Assembly: GCF_001746365.1 (NCBI RefSeq)
Contig: NZ_MJAJ01000015.1
Location: 1-64,000 of the forward strand
DNA: 64,000 bases
Source: Streptomyces sp. LUP30
GTDB taxonomy: Bacteria; Actinomycetota; Actinomycetes; Streptomycetales; Streptomycetaceae
Direction: 5' to 3'
The notes below the pieces were generated by a model. The model saw only the letters and a program-made list of their open reading frames with translations, ran no database searches and had not been told where the DNA came from. Position 1 is the stretch's first letter, and each line of letters begins with the position of its first letter. The position numbers were made by a program, and so were the translations under genes. This document shows, piece by piece, positions 47,889 through 54,977 of the stretch.

Positions 47889-48989
47889 ATGTCCGACTTC
47901 GTACCCGGACTCGAAGGAGTCGTCGCGTTCGAGACGGAGATCGCCGAACCCGACAAGGAGGGCGGCGCCCTGCGGTACCGGGGCGTCGACATCGAGGACC
48001 TGGTCGGCCACGTGTCCTTCGGCAACGTCTGGGGCCTGCTCGTCGACGGCGCCTTCAACCCCGGCCTGCCGCCCGCCGAGCCGTTCCCGATCCCCGTCCA
48101 CTCCGGCGACATCCGCGTCGACGTCCAGTCCGCGCTCGCCATGCTCGCGCCCGTCTGGGGCCTCAAACCCCTCCTCGACATCGATGCCGAGCAGGCCCGC
48201 GCGGACCTCGCCCGCGCCGCCGTCATGGCCCTCTCCTACGTGGCCCAGTCCGCGCGCGGGCAGGGCACCCCGATGGTCCCCCAGCGGGAGATCGACAAGG
48301 CCACCTCCGTCGTCGAACGGTTCATGATCCGCTGGCGCGGCGAGCCCGACCCCAAGCACGTGAAGGCGGTCGACGCCTACTGGACGTCCGCGGCCGAACA
48401 CGGCATGAACGCCTCCACGTTCACCGCCCGGGTCATCGCCTCCACCGGCGCCGACGTCGCCGCCGCCCTCTCCGGCGCCGTGGGCGCCATGTCGGGCCCC
48501 CTGCACGGCGGCGCCCCGTCCCGGGTCCTCGGCATGATCGAGGAGATCGAGCGCACCGGCGACGCGGACGCCTACGTCAGGCAGGCCCTCGACAAGGGCG
48601 AGCGCCTCATGGGCTTCGGCCACCGCGTGTACCGCGCCGAAGACCCCCGCGCGCGCGTGCTGCGCCGCACCGCCCGCGAACTGGGCGCGCCCCGCTTCGA
48701 GGTGGCCGAGGCCCTGGAGAAGGCGGCCCTCGCCGAGCTCCACGCCCGCCGCCCGGACCGCGTCCTGGCGACGAACGTCGAGTTCTGGGCGGCCATCGTG
48801 CTGGACTTCGCCGAGGTGCCCGCCCACATGTTCACCTCGATGTTCACCTGCGCCCGAACGGCCGGCTGGTCGGCGCACATCCTGGAGCAGAAGCGCACCG
48901 GCCGCCTGGTCCGCCCGTCGGCCCGCTACACCGGCCCCGGCTCCCGCGACCCGCGCGACATCGAGGGCTACGACGACATCGCCGACTGA
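47889..48989 (+). CDS. Citrate synthase (short type, citrate synthase 2)
   Basis: 366 aa from ATG at 47889 (GAGGAGCC upstream). VPGLEGVVAFETEIAE and LRYRGVDIEDLV begin the protein; active-site His in GPLHGGAPS, second His in GFGHRVYRAEDPRAR, catalytic Asp region in EFWAAIVLDFAEVP. At 366 aa it is the compact actinobacterial form, lacking the roughly 50-residue N-terminal domain of hexameric type II enzymes. Citrate or methylcitrate synthase activity cannot be separated by eye. It could use acetyl-CoA released by the neighbouring catabolic operon. Confidence 0.93.
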   Translation: MSDFVPGLEGVVAFETEIAEPDKEGGALRYRGVDIEDLVGHVSFGNVWGLLVDGAFNPGLPPAEPFPIPVHSGDIRVDVQSALAMLAPVWGLKPLLDIDAEQARADLARAAVMALSYVAQSARGQGTPMVPQREIDKATSVVERFMIRWRGEPDPKHVKAVDAYWTSAAEHGMNASTFTARVIASTGADVAAALSGAVGAMSGPLHGGAPSRVLGMIEEIERTGDADAYVRQALDKGERLMGFGHRVYRAEDPRARVLRRTARELGAPRFEVAEALEKAALAELHARRPDRVLATNVEFWAAIVLDFAEVPAHMFTSMFTCARTAGWSAHILEQKRTGRLVRPSARYTGPGSRDPRDIEGYDDIAD

Positions 48990-49002
48990 ACCGGACCGGC
49001 CG

Positions 49003-49030
49003 TCACGCGGGGCTGAGCAGCCCCGCGTGA
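49003..49030. terminator. Terminator using the dioxygenase's last codons
   Basis: TCACGCGGGGCT-GAGC-AGCCCCGCGTGA, perfect 12-bp stem between convergent genes. On the minus strand the same bases encode the last eight residues (HAGLLSPA) and stop codon of the dioxygenase. Confidence 0.85.
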
Positions 49031-50040
49031 TGCCGCTCGGCCACCGGCGGATGGGCGCGCAGCTTGCCCTTCAGCTCGTTGAAGCCGTACTCGGCGAACA
49101 GCGGGTTGGCCGGATCGTCGGTCACACCGGGCGCGGCCGAGGCGTAGGGGAACGGCAACGGCTCCACGCGCGCGTCCAGGCGGGGGTTGTAGAAGAACGG
49201 CACCGAGAACCGCTCCACGGCGCTCGGCGGTGACACCACCCGGTGGTTGGTGGCGACCAGGTACCCGGCGGTCGCGACCTCCAGCAGCTCGCCGAGGTTG
49301 ACCACGAACGCGCCCGGCAGCGGCGGGACGTCGTGGAACGCGCCGTCCTCCCGCTGCACCTGGAGGCCGCCCACCTCGTCCTGGAGCAGCAGCGTCAGGA
49401 ACCCGTAGTCCTTGTGTGCCCCGACCCCCTGCCCGGCGCCGTCCCCGGCGCTGCCCGGATACCGCACGAGCTTCAGGTGCGGATGCGCCCGGTCGCCGAA
49501 CACCGGGTCGTAGAAGCCGGCCGGCGCGCCGATCGCGGCGAGCAGTTCGTGCAGCAGTTTCTCGGCGACGGCGCTCAGCCGCTCGATCCAGGCGAGCGCG
49601 GCCGTGCGCAGCTCGGGCAGCCCGGCGGGCCACTGGTTGGGTCCCTGGAGCCACCAGTAGGCGGGCTCGTCCGGTCCGGGCCTCCGCGCGGGCCGCTCGG
49701 CCCCTATGTCCAGCTGGTCGCGCCAGTCCTGCCGGCCGCCGGTGCGCTCGTCGCCGGTCCGCGTGTACCCGCGGAAGTGGGGCGAGTTCACGTTGTCGAG
49801 GGCGAGCCGCCGGTCCTCGGGCAGCGCGAAGAAGGCGCGCATGGCGGACAGCAGCGCTTCCGTCTCACGCTCGCCGACCCCGTGCCCGACCAGCTGGAAG
49901 AACCCCACGTCATGGGCGGCGCTGTGCAGCTGGGCGTGGAGCAGCGCCCGTGCCTGGGGGCCGCGGTCGGCGGCGGAGAGATCGATGATCGGCAACTGCC
50001 GGTAGGACGGGTTCGTCGCGAGGGCTGTCACGTTCGTCAT
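49003..50040 (-). CDS. Isopenicillin N synthase-family Fe(II)/2-oxoglutarate-type dioxygenase
   Basis: 345 aa from ATG at 50040. N-terminal DIOX_N region LPIIDLSA...GFFQLVGHGV; the catalytic jelly roll has His-x-Asp in VGAHKDYGFLTLLLQD (about residue 210), the distal His in ATNHRVVSPP and the Arg-x-Ser substrate/2OG residues in ERFSVPFFYNP. No beta-lactam cluster genes are nearby, so true isopenicillin N synthase is unlikely. The substrate is unknown. The upstream leader with two micro-ORFs suggests attenuation-type control. Confidence 0.92.
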   Translation of the reverse strand: MTNVTALATNPSYRQLPIIDLSAADRGPQARALLHAQLHSAAHDVGFFQLVGHGVGERETEALLSAMRAFFALPEDRRLALDNVNSPHFRGYTRTGDERTGGRQDWRDQLDIGAERPARRPGPDEPAYWWLQGPNQWPAGLPELRTAALAWIERLSAVAEKLLHELLAAIGAPAGFYDPVFGDRAHPHLKLVRYPGSAGDGAGQGVGAHKDYGFLTLLLQDEVGGLQVQREDGAFHDVPPLPGAFVVNLGELLEVATAGYLVATNHRVVSPPSAVERFSVPFFYNPRLDARVEPLPFPYASAAPGVTDDPANPLFAEYGFNELKGKLRAHPPVAERHHAGLLSPA

Positions 50041-50165
50041 GGTGCGTCCGTGGGTGTACGGGGGCCCGCGGCCGGCGTCGGGTGGGACGGCGCACGGGTG
50101 CCAGGTGGGCGGAGGGAGGAAGAGCGCGTGAACGCGGGCGGCGTGAACCGCGAGGGGCCGGAGGC

Positions 50166-50240
50166 TCAGACGGAGCGTCGACAGCCCATGCTCGTGACGC
50201 GGACGTAGTCCACGTGGCGGCGTCGAACGAGCGAAAGCAT
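50166..50240 (-). CDS. RRHVD-type leader peptide upstream of the dioxygenase
   Basis: 24 codons from ATG at 50240 to TGA at 50166. It opens MLSLVRRRHVDYVRV and ends TSMGCRRSV. The VRRRHVD core followed several residues later by a Cys is the pattern of short actinobacterial leader peptides found upstream of sulfur-metabolism and transport operons, where translation of the Cys codon is thought to sense cysteine supply. It ends 125 nt before the dioxygenase ATG on the same strand. No strong ribosome site is visible. It is too short for standard gene callers. Function is inferred from the motif and position. Confidence 0.7.
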   Translation of the reverse strand: MLSLVRRRHVDYVRVTSMGCRRSV

Positions 50241-50364
50241 GCGCCCAGAGTACTGCCTGACGAAAGATCCGTACGTGGCGCGGGTCACGCGCCGCAGAAC
50301 CTGCGGGCGCGCAGTGCCGCAGAAGCCGAATTCGCCGCGGCCGGGGGCGCCGGAGAACGCAGAC

Positions 50365-50425
50365 GACCCGCGAGTCTGGTCCTCGCTCAGGAGGGCCGGC
50401 CGGACTTACCGGCGACTCGCGGGTC
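50365..50425 (-). promoter_or_regulatory. 12-bp perfect long-range inverted repeat in the dioxygenase leader
   Basis: GACCCGCGAGTC (50365-50376) and GACTCGCGGGTC (50414-50425) enclose 37 nt that can fold further (CCGGCCGG core). It lies between the micro-ORF and the RRHVD leader peptide. Candidate RNA switch, attenuator or protein-binding structure. Confidence 0.65.
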
Positions 50426-50503
50426 GGGTGACTGCTGGGTATGGGCCGGCTGCACGTGTCTCACGTACTGGTCCGGCACCGCACAGAGTGTGGTGGCGAG
50501 CCG

Positions 50504-50542
50504 CTAGCCCGCAGCCACCTCACGAGTCCGGGAATCACACAT
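50504..50542 (-). CDS. 12-codon micro-ORF with extended Shine-Dalgarno
   Basis: ATG at 50542 to TAG at 50504 encodes MCDSRTREVAAG. It follows the 15-nt ribosome-binding site by 5 nt and a good promoter. Being so short and so strongly primed for initiation, it is best seen as a regulatory upstream ORF or ribosome-loading site rather than a functional protein. Confidence 0.5.
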   Translation of the reverse strand: MCDSRTREVAAG

Positions 50543-50547
50543 CTACC

Positions 50548-50562
50548 GGATCACCTCCTTTC
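50548..50562 (-). promoter_or_regulatory. Extended Shine-Dalgarno complementary to the 16S rRNA 3' end
   Basis: The minus strand reads GAAAGGAGGTGATCC. The plus strand GGATCACCTCCTTTC is the 3'-terminal sequence of 16S rRNA, so pairing could extend over 15 bases. Ordinary sites in this window pair over 4-7. Confidence 0.8.
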
Positions 50563-50574
50563 GCGTGTACTGGA

Positions 50575-50603
50575 ACCCTAAGAAGTGTTCCCTCGCCAAT
50601 CAA
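50575..50603 (-). promoter_or_regulatory. Near-consensus vegetative promoter for the dioxygenase leader
   Basis: On the minus strand TTGATT (50598-50603), 17-nt spacer, TAGGGT (50575-50580), matching the Streptomyces HrdB pattern. Transcription would start near 50568, only a few bases before the extended Shine-Dalgarno. Confidence 0.7.
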
Positions 50604-50691
50604 CTGTTTTTCCGACATGGCTGCCGCGAGGGCCCGGTCGCGGACGACGCGGGCTGTTGACGTCCTCGCGGCGACGCGGTTCGCTGGTGGT

Positions 50692-51150
50692 GTGAATGAT
50701 CTTCGTCTGCGTACGGAGGCAGTGGCCGACGAGGCCGCGCTGGAACGGTGGCGGTACGTCCACAACATGATCGTGCCGCCGGCCGCGATGTCCCTCGACG
50801 AGGTACGCGAACGGGCAGGGCGCTTCCGGCTGCGGAACGCCTACGTCGGTGACGTCCTGGTCGGCTGCTCGACCGTACGGCCGCCCGACGGCGAGCGGGC
50901 CGTGGCGACCGTCATCGCGCGCGTACTGCCCGAGTACAGGGGTAGAGGCTACGGAGCCGCCCTGTACGACGACGGTCTCGCCCACGCGCGCGGCCTCGGC
51001 GCCCGGGTGGTCGAGACCTGCGTGCTCGCCGTCAACGAGGACGGTCTGCGGTTCGCGCAGGCGCGCGGTTTCGTCGAGGTCGAGCGATACGTGCTGGACG
51101 ACGGGACGGCGGAATGGGTCGACCTGCGGCTCCTGTCCCGCCAAGGCTGA
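50692..51150 (+). CDS. GNAT-family N-acetyltransferase
   Basis: 152 aa from GTG at 50692; an in-frame ATG at 50617 would add 25 residues that overlap the divergent promoter and look non-coding. An N-terminal helix (ADEAALERWRYVHNMIVPPA) precedes strands GRFRLRNAYVGDVLVGC and AVATVIARVLPEYRGRGYGA, the acetyl-CoA-binding R-x-x-G-x-G/A motif. LAVNEDGLRFAQARGFVEVE is the C-terminal GNAT signature. Divergent from the dioxygenase leader. Substrate unknown. Confidence 0.87.
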   Translation: MNDLRLRTEAVADEAALERWRYVHNMIVPPAAMSLDEVRERAGRFRLRNAYVGDVLVGCSTVRPPDGERAVATVIARVLPEYRGRGYGAALYDDGLAHARGLGARVVETCVLAVNEDGLRFAQARGFVEVERYVLDDGTAEWVDLRLLSRQG

Positions 51151-51252
51151 GGTGCGGTACAACGATTCCTCTGCAATCTTGCGGGAACCTATGTGGGCTG
51201 CGTCACGTTCGAGTTGAATGAGGGCAAGTGAGCGAACCTGCAGGGGGTCCAG

Positions 51253-52716
51253 GTGAGTGCTTCCCGGCGTAGTGGGACCACCGACGAACTCGGGCCGGAC
51301 GAGCCCGAGCGGCCCGGGCGGGGCGACGACGGCCCGGAGCCCCCGGACGGCGCGCAGCCCGGCGTCGGCCCGGACGGCGCCGACCTGCTCGCCGCACTGC
51401 TCGACGGCATGGACGCGGCGCTGTGCGCCTTCGACGGCGACGGCGTCGTCACCCACTGGAACCGCGAGGCCGAGCGCATCCTGGGCTGGAGCGCCGAGGA
51501 GGCCGTCGGCCGCCAGGGCTTCGCCGGCTGGGCCGTGCGCGAGGCCGACGCGGAGGACATCGAGGGGCGGCTGATGGCCGCCATGCACGCCTCCGGCCGC
51601 CAGGTGCACGAGTTCGCGCTGCTGACCAAGGACGGCGGCCGGGTGCTCGTGCGCACCCAGTCGGCCGCCGTGCCGGGCCCGGACGGCAAGCCCGCAGGGC
51701 TGTACTGCGCCTTCAGCGAGGTGCACGCCCAGATCGACCTGGAGCGTTCCATCGCGCTCAGCGAGGCCCTCTTCGACGACGCTTCCTGGGGAGTCGTCCT
51801 GGTCGACGCCGATCTGCGCCCCGCCGTCGTCAACGCGCACGCCGCCCGCGCGCTGGGCACCGGCCGCACGGCCGTGCTGGGCCGCCCGCTGGGCGAGCTG
51901 CTCACCCGGGGCGCGGAGGAGCTGGAGAACGCGCTGACGCACGTCCTCGCCGAGGGCGCCCCGCCGGCCCCGGCCGAGCTGTGGGTGGGGGTGCGCACCC
52001 CGGACGGCGAGAAGCGGCGCTGCTGGCGCAGCGGCTTTCTGCGGCTGGCCTCGCCGCTCGCGGAGGAGCCGGTGCCGCTGGGGGTCGGCTGGATCTTCCA
52101 GGACGTCACGGAGGCCAAACAGGGCGAGCAGGAGGCCTCGGTGCTGCGGTTCCGGGCCAACCAGCTGCACCGGGCGGTCCGGGCGGCCGCCGAGTGCGAG
52201 GACCCCGCCGAGGCGGCCACGGTCCATCTCGACTTCGCCCTCGCCGGTTTCGCCGACCACGCCCTGGTGGACCGGGTGATGGGCGACGCGGAGGGGGCGG
52301 GGCCGCTGCGGCTGATGCGGGTCGCGTCCACCCCCTCGGGCGGGCCCGGCCCGAGCACGCTCACCGGACACGCGGGCCTGCCGGTGCGCTATGCCGAGGG
52401 GCATCCGGCGCTGCAGTGCGTCGCGCGCGCCGGTTCGGTGCGGGCGGGCTCCGGCTCGGTGCCGGCCGACGAGGCGCGGGAATGGGCGCGGGCACGGCAG
52501 TGGCCCGACGACACGGTGCACGCGCTGTGCGCGGTGCTGCGCAGCCGCGGTCGCACCCTGGGCGTGGTGACGTTTCTGCGCGGCGGCGGCCGTACCGCCT
52601 TCGATCGCTCCGACGCGAACTACGCCGAGGACGTCGCCGTACGCATCGCCTCGGCGCTGGACCTGGCGGACCTGGCGGACCTGACGGCGAGGGCGGGCGG
52701 CCGCGGCGACGGCTGA
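51253..52716 (+). CDS. PAS-PAS-GAF sensory protein without an output domain
   Basis: 487 aa from GTG at 51253. A disordered acidic/Pro N-terminus (1-42) is followed by PAS1 (about 43-160: LLDGMDAALCAFDGDGVVTH, NREAERILGWSAEEAVGR), PAS2 (about 170-295: FDDASWGVVLVDADLRPAVV) and a C-terminal GAF-like domain (about 305-475: LHRAVRAAAECEDPAEAATV; TLGVVTFLRGGGRTAFD). Usually this Streptomyces architecture continues into a PP2C/SpoIIE phosphatase. Here the chain stops, so it probably works through a partner, for example in an anti-sigma or kinase network. Confidence 0.85.
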   Translation: MSASRRSGTTDELGPDEPERPGRGDDGPEPPDGAQPGVGPDGADLLAALLDGMDAALCAFDGDGVVTHWNREAERILGWSAEEAVGRQGFAGWAVREADAEDIEGRLMAAMHASGRQVHEFALLTKDGGRVLVRTQSAAVPGPDGKPAGLYCAFSEVHAQIDLERSIALSEALFDDASWGVVLVDADLRPAVVNAHAARALGTGRTAVLGRPLGELLTRGAEELENALTHVLAEGAPPAPAELWVGVRTPDGEKRRCWRSGFLRLASPLAEEPVPLGVGWIFQDVTEAKQGEQEASVLRFRANQLHRAVRAAAECEDPAEAATVHLDFALAGFADHALVDRVMGDAEGAGPLRLMRVASTPSGGPGPSTLTGHAGLPVRYAEGHPALQCVARAGSVRAGSGSVPADEAREWARARQWPDDTVHALCAVLRSRGRTLGVVTFLRGGGRTAFDRSDANYAEDVAVRIASALDLADLADLTARAGGRGDG

Positions 52717-52750
52717 CCCGCCCGCCCGGACGCCCGCGTGCGGGGGCCGC

Positions 52751-53506
52751 TCAGTGCCGGTAGAAGATGCGGTCCCGGTACTCCTCCATGATCCGGCCGT
52801 TCCAGTCGTGGCCGCCGTCGACGTTGCCCGAGCGCAGCAGCGGGGGCTCGATGCCTCGCTCGGCGAGGGCGCCGGCCGCGGTGGCCATGACGGCCTGCAG
52901 GAGGGCCGAGGTCACGACGGTGGAGGCGGGGGCGAAGGGCGCGGGGACGGTGTCGAGGGTGAGCTCGGCGTCGCCGACGGCGATCTTCGAGTCGAGGACG
53001 ACGTCGCAGTGGTCCTTCAGGAAGGTCCCGGTGACGTGGCGGGACGTGGTCTGCGTCGCGTACGCCACCGAGGTCACGCCGATGACCTTCACGCCCAGGG
53101 CGCGGGCGTTGAGGGCCATCTCCACGGGCAGGGCGTTGCGGCCGGAGAGCGACACGACGACGAGGGCGTCGCCCGCGCGCACGGGCGAGGTGTCGAGCAC
53201 GGCGCCCGCCAGGCCGTCGACACGCTCCAGGGCGGAGCCGAGAGTGGCGGGGACGACGTCCACGCCGACGACGCCGGGCACGGCGAGCAGGTTCATCAGG
53301 GCGAGGCCGCCCGCCCGGTAGACGACGTCCTGGGCGGCGAGCGAGGAGTGCCCGGCGCCGAAGGCGAAGAGGCGGCCGCCGGCGGCGACGGTGTCGGCGA
53401 GGAGCGTGCCGGCGGCGTCGACGGCCTCGGCCTCCTCGTCGCGGACCCGTTGCAGCAGGGCGACGGCGGCGTCGAAGAACTGGGCGGCGAGCTTGCGGTC
53501 GCTCAT
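52751..53506 (-). CDS. SIS-domain phosphosugar-binding protein (UPF0309-like)
   Basis: 251 aa from ATG at 53506. N-terminal helix QFFDAAVALLQRVRDEEAEA, then the SIS core GGRLFAFGAGHSSLAAQDVV and VVVSLSGRNALPVEMALNAR, the Ser-x-Ser phosphosugar-binding motif, and VIGVTSVAYATQ. The C-terminus is NVDGGHDWNGRIMEEYRDRI. Probably an amino-sugar-phosphate isomerase or a MurQ-related regulator in the cytoplasm. A DasR-like operator in its promoter region supports an aminosugar role. Divergent from dmdR1. Confidence 0.9.
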   Translation of the reverse strand: MSDRKLAAQFFDAAVALLQRVRDEEAEAVDAAGTLLADTVAAGGRLFAFGAGHSSLAAQDVVYRAGGLALMNLLAVPGVVGVDVVPATLGSALERVDGLAGAVLDTSPVRAGDALVVVSLSGRNALPVEMALNARALGVKVIGVTSVAYATQTTSRHVTGTFLKDHCDVVLDSKIAVGDAELTLDTVPAPFAPASTVVTSALLQAVMATAAGALAERGIEPPLLRSGNVDGGHDWNGRIMEEYRDRIFYRH

Positions 53507-53564
53507 CCGAGGGGCCCCTTTGCCGTGTCGGTGGAGGTGTCGGTGTCCGTGTCGCGGATCACCG

Positions 53565-53590
53565 TGCGGTCTGGACCAGTGCGCTGTCAA
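53565..53590 (-). promoter_or_regulatory. Candidate DasR-responsive element and promoter of the SIS gene
   Basis: The plus strand 53565-53580 reads TGCGGTCTGGACCAGT, 12 of 16 matching the DasR palindrome ACTGGTCTAGACCAGT, with the core GGTCTGGACC intact. On the minus strand a perfect -35 TTGACA lies at 53585-53590. The operator would sit in the promoter spacer; the -10 (CACGGT, 18-nt spacing) is weak. Confidence 0.55.
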
Positions 53591-53779
53591 TATGGCCGGC
53601 ACCGGTGGGACGGCACGGGCGCGTGATGCTCCGGGCGCGGCCGCCGGCGCCCGGACGCGACCTCCCCGTTCGGGCGGCGAGGCACGCTTGTCAGTGGTAT
53701 CCGGCAGAATTGGGTGCAGGGCCAGCGCACGCGCCGTAGAGCGGTCGAGCTTTTCGGCAGAGCTAATCGAGGGGCACGA

Positions 53780-54472
53780 ATGTCCGGACTGATCGACACC
53801 ACGGAGATGTATCTCCGCACCATCCTCGAGCTGGAGGAGGAAGGTGTGGTCCCCATGCGTGCCCGGATCGCCGAGCGGCTCGACCAGAGCGGCCCGACGG
53901 TCAGCCAGACGGTGGCGCGCATGGAGCGCGACGGACTGGTCGCGGTGGCCAGCGACCGCCACCTGGAGCTCACCGACGAGGGCCGTCGGCTGGCCACGCG
54001 CGTGATGCGCAAGCACCGTCTCGCCGAGTGTCTGCTCGTCGACGTGATCGGCCTGGAGTGGGAGCAGGTCCACGCGGAGGCGTGCCGCTGGGAGCACGTG
54101 ATGAGCGAGGCCGTGGAGCGGCGGGTGCTGGAGCTGCTGCGGCACCCGACCGAGTCGCCGTACGGCAACCCCATCCCGGGCCTGGAGGAGCTGGGCGAGA
54201 AGGACGGCGCGGACCCGTTCCTGGACGAGGGCATGGTCTCGCTGGCCGATCTCGACCCGGGCCTGGAGGGCAAGACGGTCGTCGTGCGCCGGATCGGCGA
54301 GCCGATCCAGACGGACGCGCAGCTGATGTACACGCTGCGTCGCGCGGGAGTGCAGCCGGGCTCGGTCGTGAGCGTGACGGAGTCGCCGGGCGGTGTGCTG
54401 GTGGGCAGCGGCGGCGAGGCCGCGGAGCTGGAGTCGGACGTCGCGTCGCACGTGTTCGTCGCGAAGAAGTAG
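53780..54472 (+). CDS. dmdR1: DtxR-family iron-dependent repressor
   Basis: 230 aa from ATG at 53780. Three DtxR domains: winged HTH (1-73, IAERLDQSGPTVSQTVARME), metal/dimer domain, and SH3-like domain (from about 150). All classical ligands are visible: Met10 (DTTEMYLRT), His79 region (RKHRLAE), and the C-x-x-E-H triad in EACRWEHVMSE. The length equals DmdR1 of S. coelicolor, the main repressor of siderophore genes. It represses iron-uptake genes when loaded with Fe(II). A long antiparallel frame, as described for dmdR1/adm, is also open here. Confidence 0.95.
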   Translation: MSGLIDTTEMYLRTILELEEEGVVPMRARIAERLDQSGPTVSQTVARMERDGLVAVASDRHLELTDEGRRLATRVMRKHRLAECLLVDVIGLEWEQVHAEACRWEHVMSEAVERRVLELLRHPTESPYGNPIPGLEELGEKDGADPFLDEGMVSLADLDPGLEGKTVVVRRIGEPIQTDAQLMYTLRRAGVQPGSVVSVTESPGGVLVGSGGEAAELESDVASHVFVAKK

Positions 54473-54977
54473 CGCCCGTCCGCCGCCCGTCGCCTGGCGT
54501 CCGCCGGCGTCGTCACGCTGAGTGTTGTTCAACTCCTGGTGCTGGCGGGGAAGTTGTGGCGCTTCGTCGATCTCGTCGAATCGGAGATTCCCTGCGTCGA
54601 ATCGCAGCGCGCCGACGCTTGTCGTGCCAGGCTGTCGCGTGAGGCATATGACCTGAGGGGGCGGGGATGGTGTGCCGCGGAGCAAGGGAGGGCCCCGACG
54701 CCGTGCGGCGCCGGGGCCTGTCCTCCCCTGTGTCGACCCGGAGCCCCGAGCTCTCAGGGTCGTTCCCCTCGGACCGTTTTCCCCGAGCGGTCCGCCTCCC
54801 GCTGAAGATCTCCCCTCGGCGGAGGGGATCATTCCTTGAGAGTGGTCACTCGAACGAGGGGTGTTGTGCGCGGAGAGTGCAATTCTCGAAAGAGCATTCG
54901 ATAGCCTGCAGGTGATCGAAGGCGGTACGGAGCATCGGCAGCGCAGCGGTACGACGGCTAGGGGGGTGCCAGGACCT
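54473..54977 (+). other. 500-bp structured intergenic region before the alpha/beta hydrolase
   Basis: No convincing protein gene. It contains a GC hairpin at 54691-54718, then CGGACCG/CGGTCCG (54770-54794) and TCCCCTC/GAGGGGA (54811-54827). An AT-richer stretch follows with TTGAGAG (about 54836) and CGATAGCCT (about 54898) as possible promoter parts. A small plus-strand frame at 54667-54915 looks like composition noise. Confidence 0.5.
54691..54718 (+). terminator. Terminator-like hairpin after dmdR1
   Basis: GGCCCCG-A-CGCC, loop GTGC, GGCG-C-CGGGGCC, followed by TGTCCTCCCC. It is 220 bp past the dmdR1 stop, so it may instead belong to a leader or small RNA. Confidence 0.55.

Noticed and set aside
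50548-50562. Possible fragment of a 16S rRNA gene
   Set aside because: Only the 15-nt 3' tail matches; no upstream rRNA sequence is present. It is better explained as an extended Shine-Dalgarno on the minus strand.
43928-51150. Antibiotic biosynthetic cluster (CoA ligase, IPNS-type oxygenase, GNAT)
   Set aside because: No NRPS/PKS or beta-lactam genes; the ligase belongs to the acyl-CoA operon and the oxygenase is separated by pdxH and citrate synthase.
54667-54915. 82-codon plus-strand ORF before the alpha/beta hydrolase
   Set aside because: It spans three hairpins, has Arg/Ser/Pro-biased composition and no ribosome site.
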